This document shows, piece after piece, positions 1-7,524 of a stretch of 23,133 bases of DNA (position 1 is its first letter; every line of letters starts with the position of its first letter). Made by a program: the position numbers and the translations under genes. Source of the stretch: Asaia bogorensis (lineage in GTDB: Bacteria > Pseudomonadota > Alphaproteobacteria > Acetobacterales > Acetobacteraceae); NCBI GenBank assembly GCA_945871455.1, contig CAMBXJ010000012.1:1-23133 (forward strand), given 5' to 3'. The notes below the pieces were generated by a model, which made no database searches, was not told where the DNA came from, and saw only the letters and a list, made by a program, of their open reading frames with translations.

Positions 1-674
1 AACGGGTTCGCCTCGTTCGAGCAGACGCCTTCGACGCAATGATCGACCGCTCGGATGCCGGTGGACAGAAACAGCCATTCCGGGGTGTGCAAGGTGATCG
101 TCGGATCCAGGATCACCACGCTGGGACTGATCATCGGGTGACGGATCAACTGCTTCACCCGGATCCGCTCATCCGTGACCCCGGATATGGCGCTGAACTC
201 CCCCGCCGAGAGCGTTGTCGGCACCGAGATCTGACGAACGGTCGGTGCGTTCATCGGGGGCAGTCCCATAACCCCGTCCGGCCCCTTGACCGGCAGCAAC
301 GCGTCCAGGGCTTCCGGCGTGCGAATATCGTTGGCGAGGCACAACTGGACGGCCTTCGCTCCATCGGTGATGGAACCGCCACCAATCGTCACGATCAGAT
401 CCGCCTTCGCCGCGCGTGCCTGTTCGGCCGCATCAATCACCGCGGCGCGGGGCGTGTGCGGCGGCATCCGGTCGAACACCCCGGCGCAGCGATTGCCCAG
501 GGCTTTCCGGATTTTCTCGATCTCATCCGTCTCGCGGTTCAGGGTGCCGCTGACCATCAGGAATACCCGCTCCGAGCCCAGCAGCCGAGCCTGATCGGCG
601 ACCGCCTGAGCGGCGGGGATGCCGTACAACACCTCATCCATCGTGCCGAAGGCGACGCGCCCGGATGTGACCAT
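1..674 (-). CDS. Iron-containing alcohol dehydrogenase, maleylacetate-reductase-like (3' part missing)
   Basis: The first 224 codons are in the window; the gene runs off the left edge. It belongs to the iron-containing alcohol dehydrogenase superfamily, NAD(P)H oxidoreductases that include maleylacetate reductases of aromatic degradation. Visible are the nucleotide-binding GGGS at residues 98-101 and the family PTT loop as PTTLSAGEF at 152-160. The segment STGIRAVDHCVEG (204-216) aligns with the metal-binding helix of FucO-type enzymes. There the usual Asp ligand is replaced by Arg208, while His212 is kept, which fits a maleylacetate-reductase-like branch rather than a classical iron enzyme. 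The start is supported by GGGAGG seven bases before the ATG. It lies 126 bases downstream of nusG on the same strand and may be read through from it. The substrate is not determinable; family confidence is high. Confidence 0.82.
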   Translation of the reverse strand, partial: MVTSGRVAFGTMDEVLYGIPAAQAVADQARLLGSERVFLMVSGTLNRETDEIEKIRKALGNRCAGVFDRMPPHTPRAAVIDAAEQARAAKADLIVTIGGGSITDGAKAVQLCLANDIRTPEALDALLPVKGPDGVMGLPPMNAPTVRQISVPTTLSAGEFSAISGVTDERIRVKQLIRHPMISPSVVILDPTITLHTPEWLFLSTGIRAVDHCVEGVCSNEANP

Positions 675-727
675 GATTATCCTCCCTGAACCTGACGGCT
701 GGACCAAACCGCCCCGGTAGGTCGAAG

Positions 728-743
728 GGGCCGACCACGGCCC
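728..743 (-). other. Short GC hairpin between nusG and the dehydrogenase gene
   Basis: A perfect 6-bp stem (GGGCCG/CGGCCC) closes a four-base loop in the 126-base gap after nusG. No T-run follows on the minus strand, so it is not a standard intrinsic terminator. It could be a pause or attenuation site, or chance in GC-rich DNA. Confidence 0.3.
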
Positions 744-800
744 ACGCTTCCGCAACGCTGCCCCGGCGAACTTTCCAAACCCAAGCCCCGACGACGCGCC

Positions 801-1331
801 TCAGACCTTCTCGACCTGGGAGTATTCCAGTTCGACCGGCGTGGAGCGGCCGAAGATCGAGACGCTGACCTTGACCCGCCCCTTCTCCTCGTCGACCTCT
901 TCGACCGTGCCGTTGAAGCTGGTGAAGGGGCCGTCGGCGACACGGATCTGCTCGCCGACCTCATACAGCACCGCGGGCCGCGGGCGTTCGACGCCTTCCT
1001 GGCTCTGTTTCAGGATGCGGTCCGCCTCCGCGTCGCTGATCGGGCTGGGACGGGTCTTGCTGCCCAGGAAGCCGGTGACTTTCGGGGTGTTCTTGACGAG
1101 ATGCCAGGCATCGTCCGTGAGGTCCATCTTCACCAGGACGTAACCAGGAAAGAATTTGTGCTCGGAGTTGATCTTCTGGCCGCGTCTGACCTCGACCACG
1201 TTCTCGGACGGCACCAACACCTCCTCGAACTGCTCACCCAGGCCCTTCTGGACGGCCTGCTCCTTTATCTGTTGGGCGATTTTTTTCTCGAAGCCCGAAT
1301 AGACGTGAACGACATACCAACGCTTGGCCAT
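801..1331 (-). CDS. nusG: Transcription termination/antitermination factor NusG
   Basis: A 176-residue NusG, the normal length. The N-terminal NGN domain (about 3-115) begins [15 protein letters not shown] and carries the conserved FFPGY at 60-64. The C-terminal KOW domain (about 122-176) contains [20 protein letters not shown]. NusG binds RNA polymerase, suppresses pausing, and links polymerase to Rho or to the ribosome through NusE. The gene starts 17 bases after the secE stop with GAGGG as ribosome-binding site, so the two are co-transcribed. The expected next gene, rplK, is absent; a dehydrogenase gene follows instead. Identification is essentially certain. Confidence 0.98.
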   Translation of the reverse strand: MAKRWYVVHVYSGFEKKIAQQIKEQAVQKGLGEQFEEVLVPSENVVEVRRGQKINSEHKFFPGYVLVKMDLTDDAWHLVKNTPKVTGFLGSKTRPSPISDAEADRILKQSQEGVERPRPAVLYEVGEQIRVADGPFTSFNGTVEEVDEEKGRVKVSVSIFGRSTPVELEYSQVEKV

Positions 1332-1348
1332 GATATTGCGGCACCCTC

Positions 1349-1543
1349 TCAGATGGTCACGCCGAACAGCGCGCGGACTCCGAGGCCGACCACCTGATCG
1401 ACGACGAAAAAGAAAATCGCCGACACGACGGCCATGACAAACACCAGGCCCGTGGTCACCAGCGTCTCCTTGCGGGTGGGCCAGGTGACCTTGGACACCT
1501 CTATCCGTACCTCGCGTATGAATTTCGCCGGTTCCAGCGCCAC
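1349..1543 (-). CDS. secE: Preprotein translocase subunit SecE
   Basis: A 64-residue single-span SecE, typical of alphaproteobacteria. The amphipathic helix has the hallmark [12 protein letters not shown] (about 14-26), followed by one membrane segment (about 29-49) and a short tail. SecE clamps SecY in the SecYEG channel. I chose the GTG start at 1543, preceded by GGGAG at about ten bases. The upstream ATG at 1609 would lie inside the tRNA-Trp gene and add 22 unconserved residues. The gene sits between tRNA-Trp and nusG, the classical bacterial order. Confidence 0.95.
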   Translation of the reverse strand: MALEPAKFIREVRIEVSKVTWPTRKETLVTTGLVFVMAVVSAIFFFVVDQVVGLGVRALFGVTI

Positions 1544-1579
1544 GTCGATCAAACTCCCGCTACCAAAAAACTGGCCGAC

Positions 1580-1656
1580 TGGCAGGGGTGGAGGGTCTCG
1601 AACCCCCAACCTCCGGTTTTGGAGACCGGCGCTCTAGCCAATTGAGCTACACCCCT
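1580..1656 (-). tRNA. tRNA-Trp (anticodon CCA)
   Basis: A complete 77-base cloverleaf with encoded CCA. The acceptor stem is AGGGGTG/CACCCCT with discriminator G. The D arm is GCTC...GAGC, the anticodon stem CCGGT/ACCGG encloses CTCCAAA with anticodon CCA, and the T arm GGGGG TTCGAGA CCCTC is paired. It lies 36 bases before the secE start and is probably processed from a transcript that continues into secE-nusG. Confidence 0.98.
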
Positions 1657-1670
1657 ACTGTGCGCGCTCC

Positions 1671-1697
1671 ATTATACGGGCACACCCATTTCGTCCA
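1671..1697 (-). promoter_or_regulatory. Promoter for tRNA-Trp-secE-nusG
   Basis: On the minus strand a perfect TATAAT (1671-1676) lies 14 bases before the tRNA 5' end, the right distance for a start a few bases upstream of the mature tRNA. The best -35 candidate is TGGACG (1692-1697), four of six consensus positions with a short 15-base spacer. The -10 is convincing; the -35 is not. Confidence 0.65.
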
Positions 1698-1833
1698 CCA
1701 GACCGTCCACCGAACAGGTCCGGTTGAACCATCCGGCAGGGCGCGTAGAAATGACGCGCGCGCTCCGGTGTCAAGGGCTTTCGACCTGAAAAGGGCGCCG
1801 GGTCGCGTGGATCAGCCGTTCCGCGCCACAAAA

Positions 1834-3042
1834 TCAGAAAAGAGACAGTTGTGCCTGGGCCTCAACCGCCTGGACATTCGGCACCTTGAACAGGGAGCAA
1901 TCCAGCGCATGTCGGTCTCCGTCAAGCCCCCACTGGCGCGCGGCACGGGAAAACCGGCGCACGAGCAGGTCGGCATAGACGCCCTGGCCCGAGAATCTGT
2001 GGTGGAAGCGGGAGTCGGTCAGACCGCCGGCCCTGGTTTCCTTGATCAGGGCCAGGACATGTTTCGCTCGCTCCGGAAAGCTTGCATGCAGCCAGTCCTC
2101 GAACATCTGCCGCAACTCATGCGGCAGACGCAGCAGGATGTAACGGGCATGACGGGCGCCCGCGCGCGCGGCGGCTTCGAGGATTTTCTCAAGCTCTGCG
2201 TCGTTCAGCGCCGGGATCATGGGCGCCGCCAGCACGCCGGTCGGCACGCCGGCCCGGGTCAGTTCGGCGATGGCGTGAAGCCGTCGGGCCGGCGTGGCCG
2301 CCCGCGGTTCCATGATGCGGGCCAGGCGCGGATCCAGCGTGGTGATCGACATATGGACCCGGACCAGATTTCGCTCCGCCATGGACGCCAGGATGTCCAG
2401 ATCCCGCAACACGCCGGCCGATTTGGTGACGATCCCGACCGGATGGTTGTAGCGATCCAAAACCTCCAGCACCGCGCGGGTCAGCTTCAGGGTGCGTTCC
2501 ACCGGCTGATACGGGTCGGTGTTCGACCCCAGAGCCATCGTCTTCGCGGCGTAATTCGGCTTGCGCAGCTCCTTTTCCAGCAATTCCGCGACATCGGGCT
2601 TGAAGGTCAGCTTGGTCTCGAAATCCAGCCCGGGCGAGTAGCCCAGATAGGCGTGGGTGGGGCGAGCATAGCAGTAGGTGCAGCCGTGCTCGCAGCCGCG
2701 ATAGGGGTTGATCGCCCGATCGAACCCGAGATCGGGGGAGCTGTTCCAACTGATCACCGATTTCGACGCATCCCGCGTCAAGGTCGTGGCCAGCTTCGGC
2801 GGGTCGCCAAACTCCTCCGTCAGCGTTTCCCAGCCGTCGTCGAATGGGCTGGCGGCGCGCGGTTCGAAGCGGACCGGGGGGTTGGTGACCGCACCGCGAC
2901 CGGATCGCGCCGGCGATGGCATGGCGATCGCGGGCGCCTCATCCGGCAGGCCGGCGCGCGCCATGGCAGCGATGGTGTCCAGGTCGCGACCCGCGTCATC
3001 AGGTGCCTGCCCGGTATTGCCAGGATCGATCCGTTGTCTCAT
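1834..3042 (-). CDS. PA0069-family radical SAM protein
   Basis: A 402-residue radical SAM protein of the SplB-related PA0069 family; function unknown. The [4Fe-4S] cluster motif is CEHGCTYC (Cys117, 121, 124), a CX3CX2C spacing, within NPYRGCEHGCTYCYARPTH. Other family segments are GLDFETKLTFKPD and ALGSNTDPYQPVE. The entry GRGAVTNPPVRFEP near residue 50 matches the N-terminus typical of the family. The first 40 residues are therefore an extension, and Met41 (2922) is an alternative start. I keep 3042 because GGGGA lies upstream of it, whereas Met41 has no ribosome-binding site. The gene is divergent from the transferase pair at 3306 across a tandem-repeat region. Confidence 0.9.
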   Translation of the reverse strand: MRQRIDPGNTGQAPDDAGRDLDTIAAMARAGLPDEAPAIAMPSPARSGRGAVTNPPVRFEPRAASPFDDGWETLTEEFGDPPKLATTLTRDASKSVISWNSSPDLGFDRAINPYRGCEHGCTYCYARPTHAYLGYSPGLDFETKLTFKPDVAELLEKELRKPNYAAKTMALGSNTDPYQPVERTLKLTRAVLEVLDRYNHPVGIVTKSAGVLRDLDILASMAERNLVRVHMSITTLDPRLARIMEPRAATPARRLHAIAELTRAGVPTGVLAAPMIPALNDAELEKILEAAARAGARHARYILLRLPHELRQMFEDWLHASFPERAKHVLALIKETRAGGLTDSRFHHRFSGQGVYADLLVRRFSRAARQWGLDGDRHALDCSLFKVPNVQAVEAQAQLSLF

Positions 3043-3090
3043 GATCTGTTCCCCGTGTGTTCGACCCGGTTACCCCGCACAGTCGGCCGC

Positions 3091-3168
3091 CCCGAGTCCT
3101 GGAGCCAAGTCCTGGTCCCGAGTCCTGGCCCCAAATCCTGGCCCCAAGTTCTGGCCCCAAGTCCGGGT
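3091..3168. repeat. Six tandem copies of a 13-bp repeat
   Basis: Six consecutive 13-base units with consensus CCCAAGTCCTGGC start at 3091, 3104, 3117, 3130, 3143 and 3156. They differ by one to three bases each. Each unit carries a partial dyad (CCANGNCNTGG), so the array could form hairpins or bind a dimeric protein. It fills the divergent intergenic region between the radical SAM gene and the TIGR04283-type gene. It could be an operator array or a simple slippage-derived minisatellite. Confidence 0.9.
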
Positions 3169-3305
3169 CTGCGCGGCTTGGTCAGCGCGGTCAGTCGGCA
3201 AGGTCACGTTCGCCCGACCACCCCGGCGCCCGCTGGCGACCCAGACAACCGTGAGGCCCAGAAATTGGCAGCGCATATCCTGGCAGTCAAGAACAAAATA
3301 CGAAC

Positions 3306-3977
3306 ATGACGGTACCGCTCGCACTGTCTGTGATCATCCCCACGCTGAACGCGGCGCTGACGCTCCCCGCCACGCTCGAAGCGCTGGGGGCGGTCGCGCA
3401 GTGCATCGTGGTCGATGGCGGCAGCACCGATGGGACCCCGGCCGTGGCGGCGGCGGCCGGAGCCCAGGTGCTGGCCACCGGTCGGGGCCGAGGAGCGCAA
3501 ATCGCCGCGGGGATCGTGGCGGCGACCCATGATTGGCTGCTGATCCTGCATGCCGACACAATGCCGCAACCCGGCTGGCGCGACGAAGCCGCTCGCCATA
3601 TGCGTGACCATCCCGACAAGGCGGGCTATTTCCGGTTCGCGCTCGCGTCCGCCCTTCCCCGCGCCCGAAGGTTGGAAGCCGCGGTCGCCTGGCGCTGCCG
3701 GGTCCTGGCGCTGCCCTATGGAGACCAGGGGTTGCTGATACACCGAACTCTTTTGCACCAGGTGGGTGGCATGCGATTCCAGCCGATCATGGAGGATGTG
3801 GACCTGATCCGCCGCCTCGGCCGCGACCGGCTGATCGGATTGCAAACCCAGGCGCTGACATCCGCCGCGAAATGGGAAAGAGACGGCTGGTATGCCCGAT
3901 CCGCCCGAAACCTTTTGTGCCTGACCCTGTGGTGGCTGGGCGTTCCGCCGGCGGTGATCGTCCGTGTCTACCGATGA
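3306..3977 (+). CDS. TIGR04283-type glycosyltransferase (rSAM/selenodomain-associated transferase 2)
   Basis: A 223-residue GT-A fold glycosyltransferase of family 2. Visible are SVIIPTLNAALTL at the N-terminus, VDGGSTDGT (36-44), LHADT (81-85, the metal/nucleotide-sugar DXD position), GDQG (139-142) and EDVDL (163-167). This subfamily is normally encoded beside a DUF2064 transferase, as here: its stop overlaps the next start as ATGA. Some family members are annotated for arsenosugar biosynthesis with ArsM/ArsS, neither of which is seen in this window, so that function is not supported here. The ATG at 3306 has no clear ribosome-binding site, but the following residues match the family N-terminus. 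Confidence 0.88.
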   Translation: MTVPLALSVIIPTLNAALTLPATLEALGAVAQCIVVDGGSTDGTPAVAAAAGAQVLATGRGRGAQIAAGIVAATHDWLLILHADTMPQPGWRDEAARHMRDHPDKAGYFRFALASALPRARRLEAAVAWRCRVLALPYGDQGLLIHRTLLHQVGGMRFQPIMEDVDLIRRLGRDRLIGLQTQALTSAAKWERDGWYARSARNLLCLTLWWLGVPPAVIVRVYR

Positions 3978-4564
3978 AGGACACCGTCATCGTGTTTGCC
4001 CGGATCCCACGCCTGGGCACCGTCAAGCGACGACTGGCGCGTGACATCGGACAGCGGGCCGCCTTGCGGTTCCACACCGCCACCCTGTTGAACCTGCTGC
4101 GCGATCTGACGGCGCATGGGCGCTTTCGCACCATCCTGGCGCTGACGCCCGATCGCGCGCGCTGCCGCCTGCCTGTCGATGTGGAACGTATCGGCCAGGG
4201 TCGAGGCGACATCGGCCAGCGTATGCACCGCGCCTGCGCCCGATTTCCGCGGCGCAACGTCGCCATCATCGGGACGGACATCCCCGATGCTGGTGCCGCC
4301 GACCTCACCGGCGCATTCCGCGCCCTCGGGTCAGCGGATGCGGCCTTCGGCCCGTCAATGGATGGCGGTTTTTGGCTGGTCGCCCTCGGACCCCGTCGGC
4401 CGGGCAAGCCCTTTGCGAACGCACGATGGTCCAGCGCGCACGCGTTGTCCGACACGCTGCTGAACTTTCAAGGACGACGGATTGTCCTGGGGCGTCGGCT
4501 GCGAGACGTCGACACCGCCGCCGACCTGCGGCAGGTCCGGCCGGATTTTGTCCGCCGAACCTGA
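3974..4564 (+). CDS. TIGR04282-type transferase, DUF2064 (rSAM/selenodomain-associated transferase 1)
   Basis: A 196-residue DUF2064 protein with a nucleotidyltransferase-like GT-A fold. The N-terminus VIVFARIPRLGTVKRRLA carries the family's PxxGxxKxRL signature. GTDIPD and PSMDGGFWLVALG are the later conserved segments. I chose the ATG at 3974, which overlaps the preceding stop by four bases; the upstream ATG at 3872 lies inside the neighbouring gene. The substrate is unknown. Its stop codon is already inside the left arm of the palindrome at 4561, so the last bases of the gene are shared with that element. Confidence 0.87.
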   Translation: MKDTVIVFARIPRLGTVKRRLARDIGQRAALRFHTATLLNLLRDLTAHGRFRTILALTPDRARCRLPVDVERIGQGRGDIGQRMHRACARFPRRNVAIIGTDIPDAGAADLTGAFRALGSADAAFGPSMDGGFWLVALGPRRPGKPFANARWSSAHALSDTLLNFQGRRIVLGRRLRDVDTAADLRQVRPDFVRRT

Positions 4565-4729
4565 GTGTCTGTACGGAAACATAATGCACCTTTTCAGCGG
4601 ACTACCATGGGCGTCTGGTGCGTTGCGGCCCCTCATCGATGGCCCCGCATCGCGTTCGGGGCCGCGCCTGCCAGCCGCCTCATGGTAGCCCACTGAAAAG
4701 GCGCACTATGTTTCCGGACAGACACCGAG
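4561..4729. repeat. 169-bp palindromic element (49-bp inverted arms, 71-bp core)
   Basis: The left arm 4561-4609 and right arm 4681-4729 are reverse complements at 42 of 49 positions. They share GTGTCTGT, CGGAAACATA, CCTTTTCAG and CTACCATG. The 71-base core contains a further 8-bp stem, GCGGCCCC (4625-4632) with GGGGCCGC (4658-4665), so the whole element can fold into one long hairpin. No open reading frame looks like a transposase and no clear target duplication is visible. It may be a MITE or insertion-sequence remnant, or a long structured 3' end of the transferase operon. Confidence 0.85.
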
Positions 4730-4806
4730 CGATCGCCGCCATCGTGACGGTCGTCCGGGCCGTCGACCTGATGGTCCACGTCGACGTCGAGGGGATCGTG
4801 GCACAC

Positions 4807-4833
4807 GTCTCCCGCCATCATGGCGGGCGAGAC
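4807..4833 (-). terminator. Hairpin just after the ctrA stop codon
   Basis: An inverted repeat CCCGCCAT-C-ATGGCGGG (4811-4827), extended by GTCT/GAGAC with a two-base bulge, begins about 12 bases past the ctrA stop. It is a strong GC stem but no T-run follows on the minus strand. It may stabilise the mRNA 3' end or act with Rho. Confidence 0.45.
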
Positions 4834-4844
4834 CATCGACCCGA

Positions 4845-5582
4845 TCAGGCCGTGGAGTAGTAGCGCGCCAGACGTGCCGGTTCCGTCGGGTTTTCGACCA
4901 GGTCCTCGGCGGCCGGTTCACGCAACATGTAGCCACGACCCCAGACCGTGGCGATCAGGTTGTCCGCCCCGGCATGGGCCAATTTTTTTCGCAATTTGCA
5001 GATGAAGACGTCGATGATTTTCATCTCCGGTTCATCCATGCCGCCGTAAAGATGGTTCAGGAACGCTTCCTTGGTCAGGACCATGCCTTTGCGGAGCACC
5101 AGCAATTCCAGAATCGAATATTCCTTGCCGGTCAGATGCACCTCTTTCCCGCCAACCATCACCTCTCGGCTGTCCAGATTGAGTTCGATCGGTCCGATCC
5201 GCAGGGTCGGCTGGCTGAACCCCTTGCTTCGGCGCACCACGGCTTGCATCCGCGCGAGCAGTTCCGCCTTGTCGAAGGGTTTGGTGATGAAATCATCCGC
5301 GCCAAGCCCCAGCCCCTTGACCTTCGCCTGCGGGCGGGTCTGGCCAGACAGGATCAGGACAGGGGTATCGTTGCGGGCGATGCGCATGCGCCTCACCACC
5401 TCGAACCCTTCCATGTCGGGCAAGACAAGATCGAGCAGCACCACATCGTATTCGTAGTGCCGGGAAAGCGCGAGCGCTTCCTCTCCGGTTTCCGAATGGT
5501 CGATGACGGCCCCAGCCGCCTTCAACATCAGTATCACGCCGCGCGCGGCCGTGAGATCGTCTTCCACTAGCAGGACTCGCAT
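4845..5582 (-). CDS. ctrA: Cell-cycle response regulator CtrA
   Basis: A 245-residue OmpR-family response regulator, very close to Caulobacter CtrA (231 residues). The receiver domain (1-about 118) has the acidic pair in VEDD, phospho-acceptor Asp51 in [11 protein letters not shown], and Lys101 in ITKPF. The winged-helix DNA-binding domain (about 125-226) contains [32 protein letters not shown] and [11 protein letters not shown], segments nearly invariant in CtrA. CtrA is phosphorylated through the CckA-ChpT relay and controls motility and cell-cycle genes. The C-terminus is longer than in Caulobacter and ends STA, not the AA degradation signal. AGAGGG precedes the ATG. The gene is divergent from fliI-fliJ. 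Confidence 0.96.
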   Translation of the reverse strand: MRVLLVEDDLTAARGVILMLKAAGAVIDHSETGEEALALSRHYEYDVVLLDLVLPDMEGFEVVRRMRIARNDTPVLILSGQTRPQAKVKGLGLGADDFITKPFDKAELLARMQAVVRRSKGFSQPTLRIGPIELNLDSREVMVGGKEVHLTGKEYSILELLVLRKGMVLTKEAFLNHLYGGMDEPEMKIIDVFICKLRKKLAHAGADNLIATVWGRGYMLREPAAEDLVENPTEPARLARYYSTA

Positions 5583-5745
5583 GATGCCCTCTCAGCGACC
5601 ATGACGAAGTCTCTACCACCATAGCGTGTGTTCGGCCATATATTTTTCACCTTTTCAGTGTATTTCTTCTCATAATCCGCCACGTTCGAATATGAAATTG
5701 CGAACATTTATGAAACATATCCTCTATCAGGAAATGATTGTCTAA
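5583..5745. promoter_or_regulatory. AT-rich divergent region between ctrA and fliI
   Basis: This 163-base gap is clearly more AT-rich than the rest of the window and must hold the promoters of both ctrA and fliI. I found no full CtrA site (TTAA-N7-TTAA). A lone TTAA lies just inside the fliI reading frame near 5767, and a GANTC methylation site (GAATC) at 5757. No convincing -35/-10 pair could be assigned. Confidence 0.45.
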
Positions 5746-7101
5746 ATGAGATGCACGAATCTCGAATTAAGATCGAACCTCGCGGCAGGGGCACTTCGGT
5801 CGCTCGCGCCACTTCGAGTACAAGGGCGTGTCACTGGGGTCTCCGGCCTCGTCGTGGAAATCGACGGGCTGAACGGTCATGCCATGATTGGAGATCGCGT
5901 CAACCTCACGGATCGCGACGGCCGGCTGGTCGAGGCCGAGATCGTCGCCTTCCGCGATGGAAATGCGCAGACCATGCCATTCGGCGTCCTGTCCGGGATC
6001 GGCCCCGGCAGTGCCGCCATCCTCGCGTCCGGTCACGGCGCCATGCTCGCGGTCTCCGATGACTGGCTGTCCCGGGTGGTCGATCCGCTTGGTCGCCCGC
6101 TCGATGGCAAGGGGCCGCTTCCGCCTGGCCGTCATGGGCGTCCGCTCCGCGCGCCGCCGCCGGAAGCGACCGATCGCGCCCGCCTTGGCCCGCGCCTCGA
6201 TCTTGGGGTGCGGGCGCTGAATTGCTTCACCACCTGCCGACAAGGTCAGAGGCTGGGGCTGTTCGCCGGGTCCGGCGTCGGCAAGTCCACATTGCTGGCC
6301 ATGCTCGCCAAGCAGACCGACTGCGATGTCGCGGTGCTGGCCCTGGTCGGCGAACGGGGACGCGAGGTCCGCGAATTCATCGAGGACGATCTGGGACCCG
6401 ACGGCCTCGCGCGGTCCGTCGTGGTGGTGGCGACGTCCGACGCTCCGCCTTTGATGCGGCGCCAGGCCGGCCATACCGCCATGACCATCGCGGAGCACTA
6501 CCGGGACCAGGGCAAATCCGTGCTCCTGCTGATGGACAGCGTCACCCGGTTCTGCCTGGCGCAGCGGGAGATCGGATTATCCGCCGGGGAACCCCCCGCG
6601 ACCCGCGGCTACCCGCCCAGCGTCTTCGCCGAATTGCCGCGCCTGCTGGAACGCGCCGGCCCGGGGATCGAGCAACCGGATGGGTCCGCCGGCCACATCA
6701 CCGCGCTGTTCACCGTGCTGGTCGAAGGCGACGACCATAACGAGCCGATCGCCGACGCCGTCCGTGGCATTCTCGATGGCCACGTCATCCTGGATCGGAG
6801 GATCGGAGAGGCCGGCCGTTACCCGGCGATCGACATATTGCGGTCACTGTCCCGCGCCGCCACGAGTTGCATGTCCGCCGAGGAAATCGCCCTGGTCCGC
6901 AAATCGCGCCAGATCCTCGCGCTGCATGGCGACATGGCCGACATGGTGCGCCTCGGCGCCTACCAGGCCGGCACCGATCCCGCGGTGGATGAAGCGCTGG
7001 CGATCGCGCCTCGGATAGAGGCGGTGCTGCGCCAGGAACGCGACGAGCGCACCGACGGCGAGCAGGCATTCGATCTGCTTCGCACAGCCCTGAAAGGATA
7101 A
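5746..7101 (+). CDS. fliI: Flagellum-specific ATPase FliI
   Basis: A 451-residue FliI, the ATPase of the flagellar type III export apparatus, related to F1 beta subunits. The N-terminal beta-barrel (about 24-95) is followed by the ATPase core. The core has Walker A GSGVGKST (175-182), GERGREVREF (202-211), Walker B LLLMDSVTRF (260-269) and RGYPPSVF (287-294). The C-terminal helical region covers about 375-451. The ATG at 5746 has only a weak AGGA at 13 bases. FliI forms a hexamer and works with FliH and FliJ; fliJ follows after three bases. No other flagellar genes are in the window. Confidence 0.96.
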   Translation: MRCTNLELRSNLAAGALRSLAPLRVQGRVTGVSGLVVEIDGLNGHAMIGDRVNLTDRDGRLVEAEIVAFRDGNAQTMPFGVLSGIGPGSAAILASGHGAMLAVSDDWLSRVVDPLGRPLDGKGPLPPGRHGRPLRAPPPEATDRARLGPRLDLGVRALNCFTTCRQGQRLGLFAGSGVGKSTLLAMLAKQTDCDVAVLALVGERGREVREFIEDDLGPDGLARSVVVVATSDAPPLMRRQAGHTAMTIAEHYRDQGKSVLLLMDSVTRFCLAQREIGLSAGEPPATRGYPPSVFAELPRLLERAGPGIEQPDGSAGHITALFTVLVEGDDHNEPIADAVRGILDGHVILDRRIGEAGRYPAIDILRSLSRAATSCMSAEEIALVRKSRQILALHGDMADMVRLGAYQAGTDPAVDEALAIAPRIEAVLRQERDERTDGEQAFDLLRTALKG

Positions 7102-7104
7102 CCC

Positions 7105-7524
7105 ATGCCGCGCGATCCGATGACCGTCCTCCTCCGCCTGCGCCGCATGACAGCCGACGAGGCGCAACGCGCGCTGGCCGAGTGCCTGCGTGCGGAGACG
7201 GCGTCCGCCGCCGCGGTGCGCCTGATCGAGACGGAAATCGAACAGGAGATCGAGACGGTCTGCCGCGTCGACACCGATGATCGCGCGGTGGAGGAATTCG
7301 GCGCCTGGTTCCGCCGCATCCGCAGGGAACAGCAGGCCGCCGCGGTTGCCATGCAGCAGGCCGAGAGCCGCACGCATGAGGCTCGCACCGTGCTGGCGGC
7401 AAGCCGAGCGGCTTTGCATGCGGTGGAAGAGGTGATTGAGAAGCGGGAAGCGGAGCGTCAGGCGGCGGAGGCACGCGCCGAACAACGGCTGCTGGACGAG
7501 GTGGCCGGCATGCGGAATCACTAA
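7105..7524 (+). CDS. fliJ: Flagellar export protein FliJ
   Basis: A 139-residue, highly charged protein predicted to be almost entirely a long antiparallel coiled coil rich in Ala, Glu and Arg. This matches FliJ in size, composition and position directly after fliI. FliJ inserts into the FliI hexamer like the gamma subunit of F1 and escorts export substrates. AAAGGA precedes the ATG at a good distance, and the gene is translationally close to fliI. Sequence conservation in FliJ is low, so the call rests largely on context and coiled-coil character. Confidence 0.85.
   Translation: MPRDPMTVLLRLRRMTADEAQRALAECLRAETASAAAVRLIETEIEQEIETVCRVDTDDRAVEEFGAWFRRIRREQQAAAVAMQQAESRTHEARTVLAASRAALHAVEEVIEKREAERQAAEARAEQRLLDEVAGMRNH

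Noticed and set aside
1741..1759. GCGCGT/ACGCGC hairpin after the radical SAM gene as a terminator
   Set aside because: It has a six-base stem, no T-run on either strand, and lies about 75 bases beyond the stop codon; probably chance.
3091..3168. Possible CRISPR array
   Set aside because: The 13-base units are directly abutting with no spacers, and no cas gene is nearby.
1588..3309. 573-codon open frame on the plus strand, antisense to the radical SAM gene
   Set aside because: It overlaps tRNA-Trp, runs antisense to a clear conserved gene, has no recognisable domain and ends in the translated 13-bp repeats. Long antisense frames are expected at this GC content.
4633..4836. Small open frame crossing the right arm of the palindrome (minus strand)
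   Set aside because: It has no ribosome-binding site, an Asp/His/Arg-rich random composition, and overlaps both the palindrome and the hairpin after ctrA.
5583..5780. CtrA autoregulatory box (TTAA-N7-TTAA)
   Set aside because: Only one TTAA is present in the region; no second half-site at seven bases.
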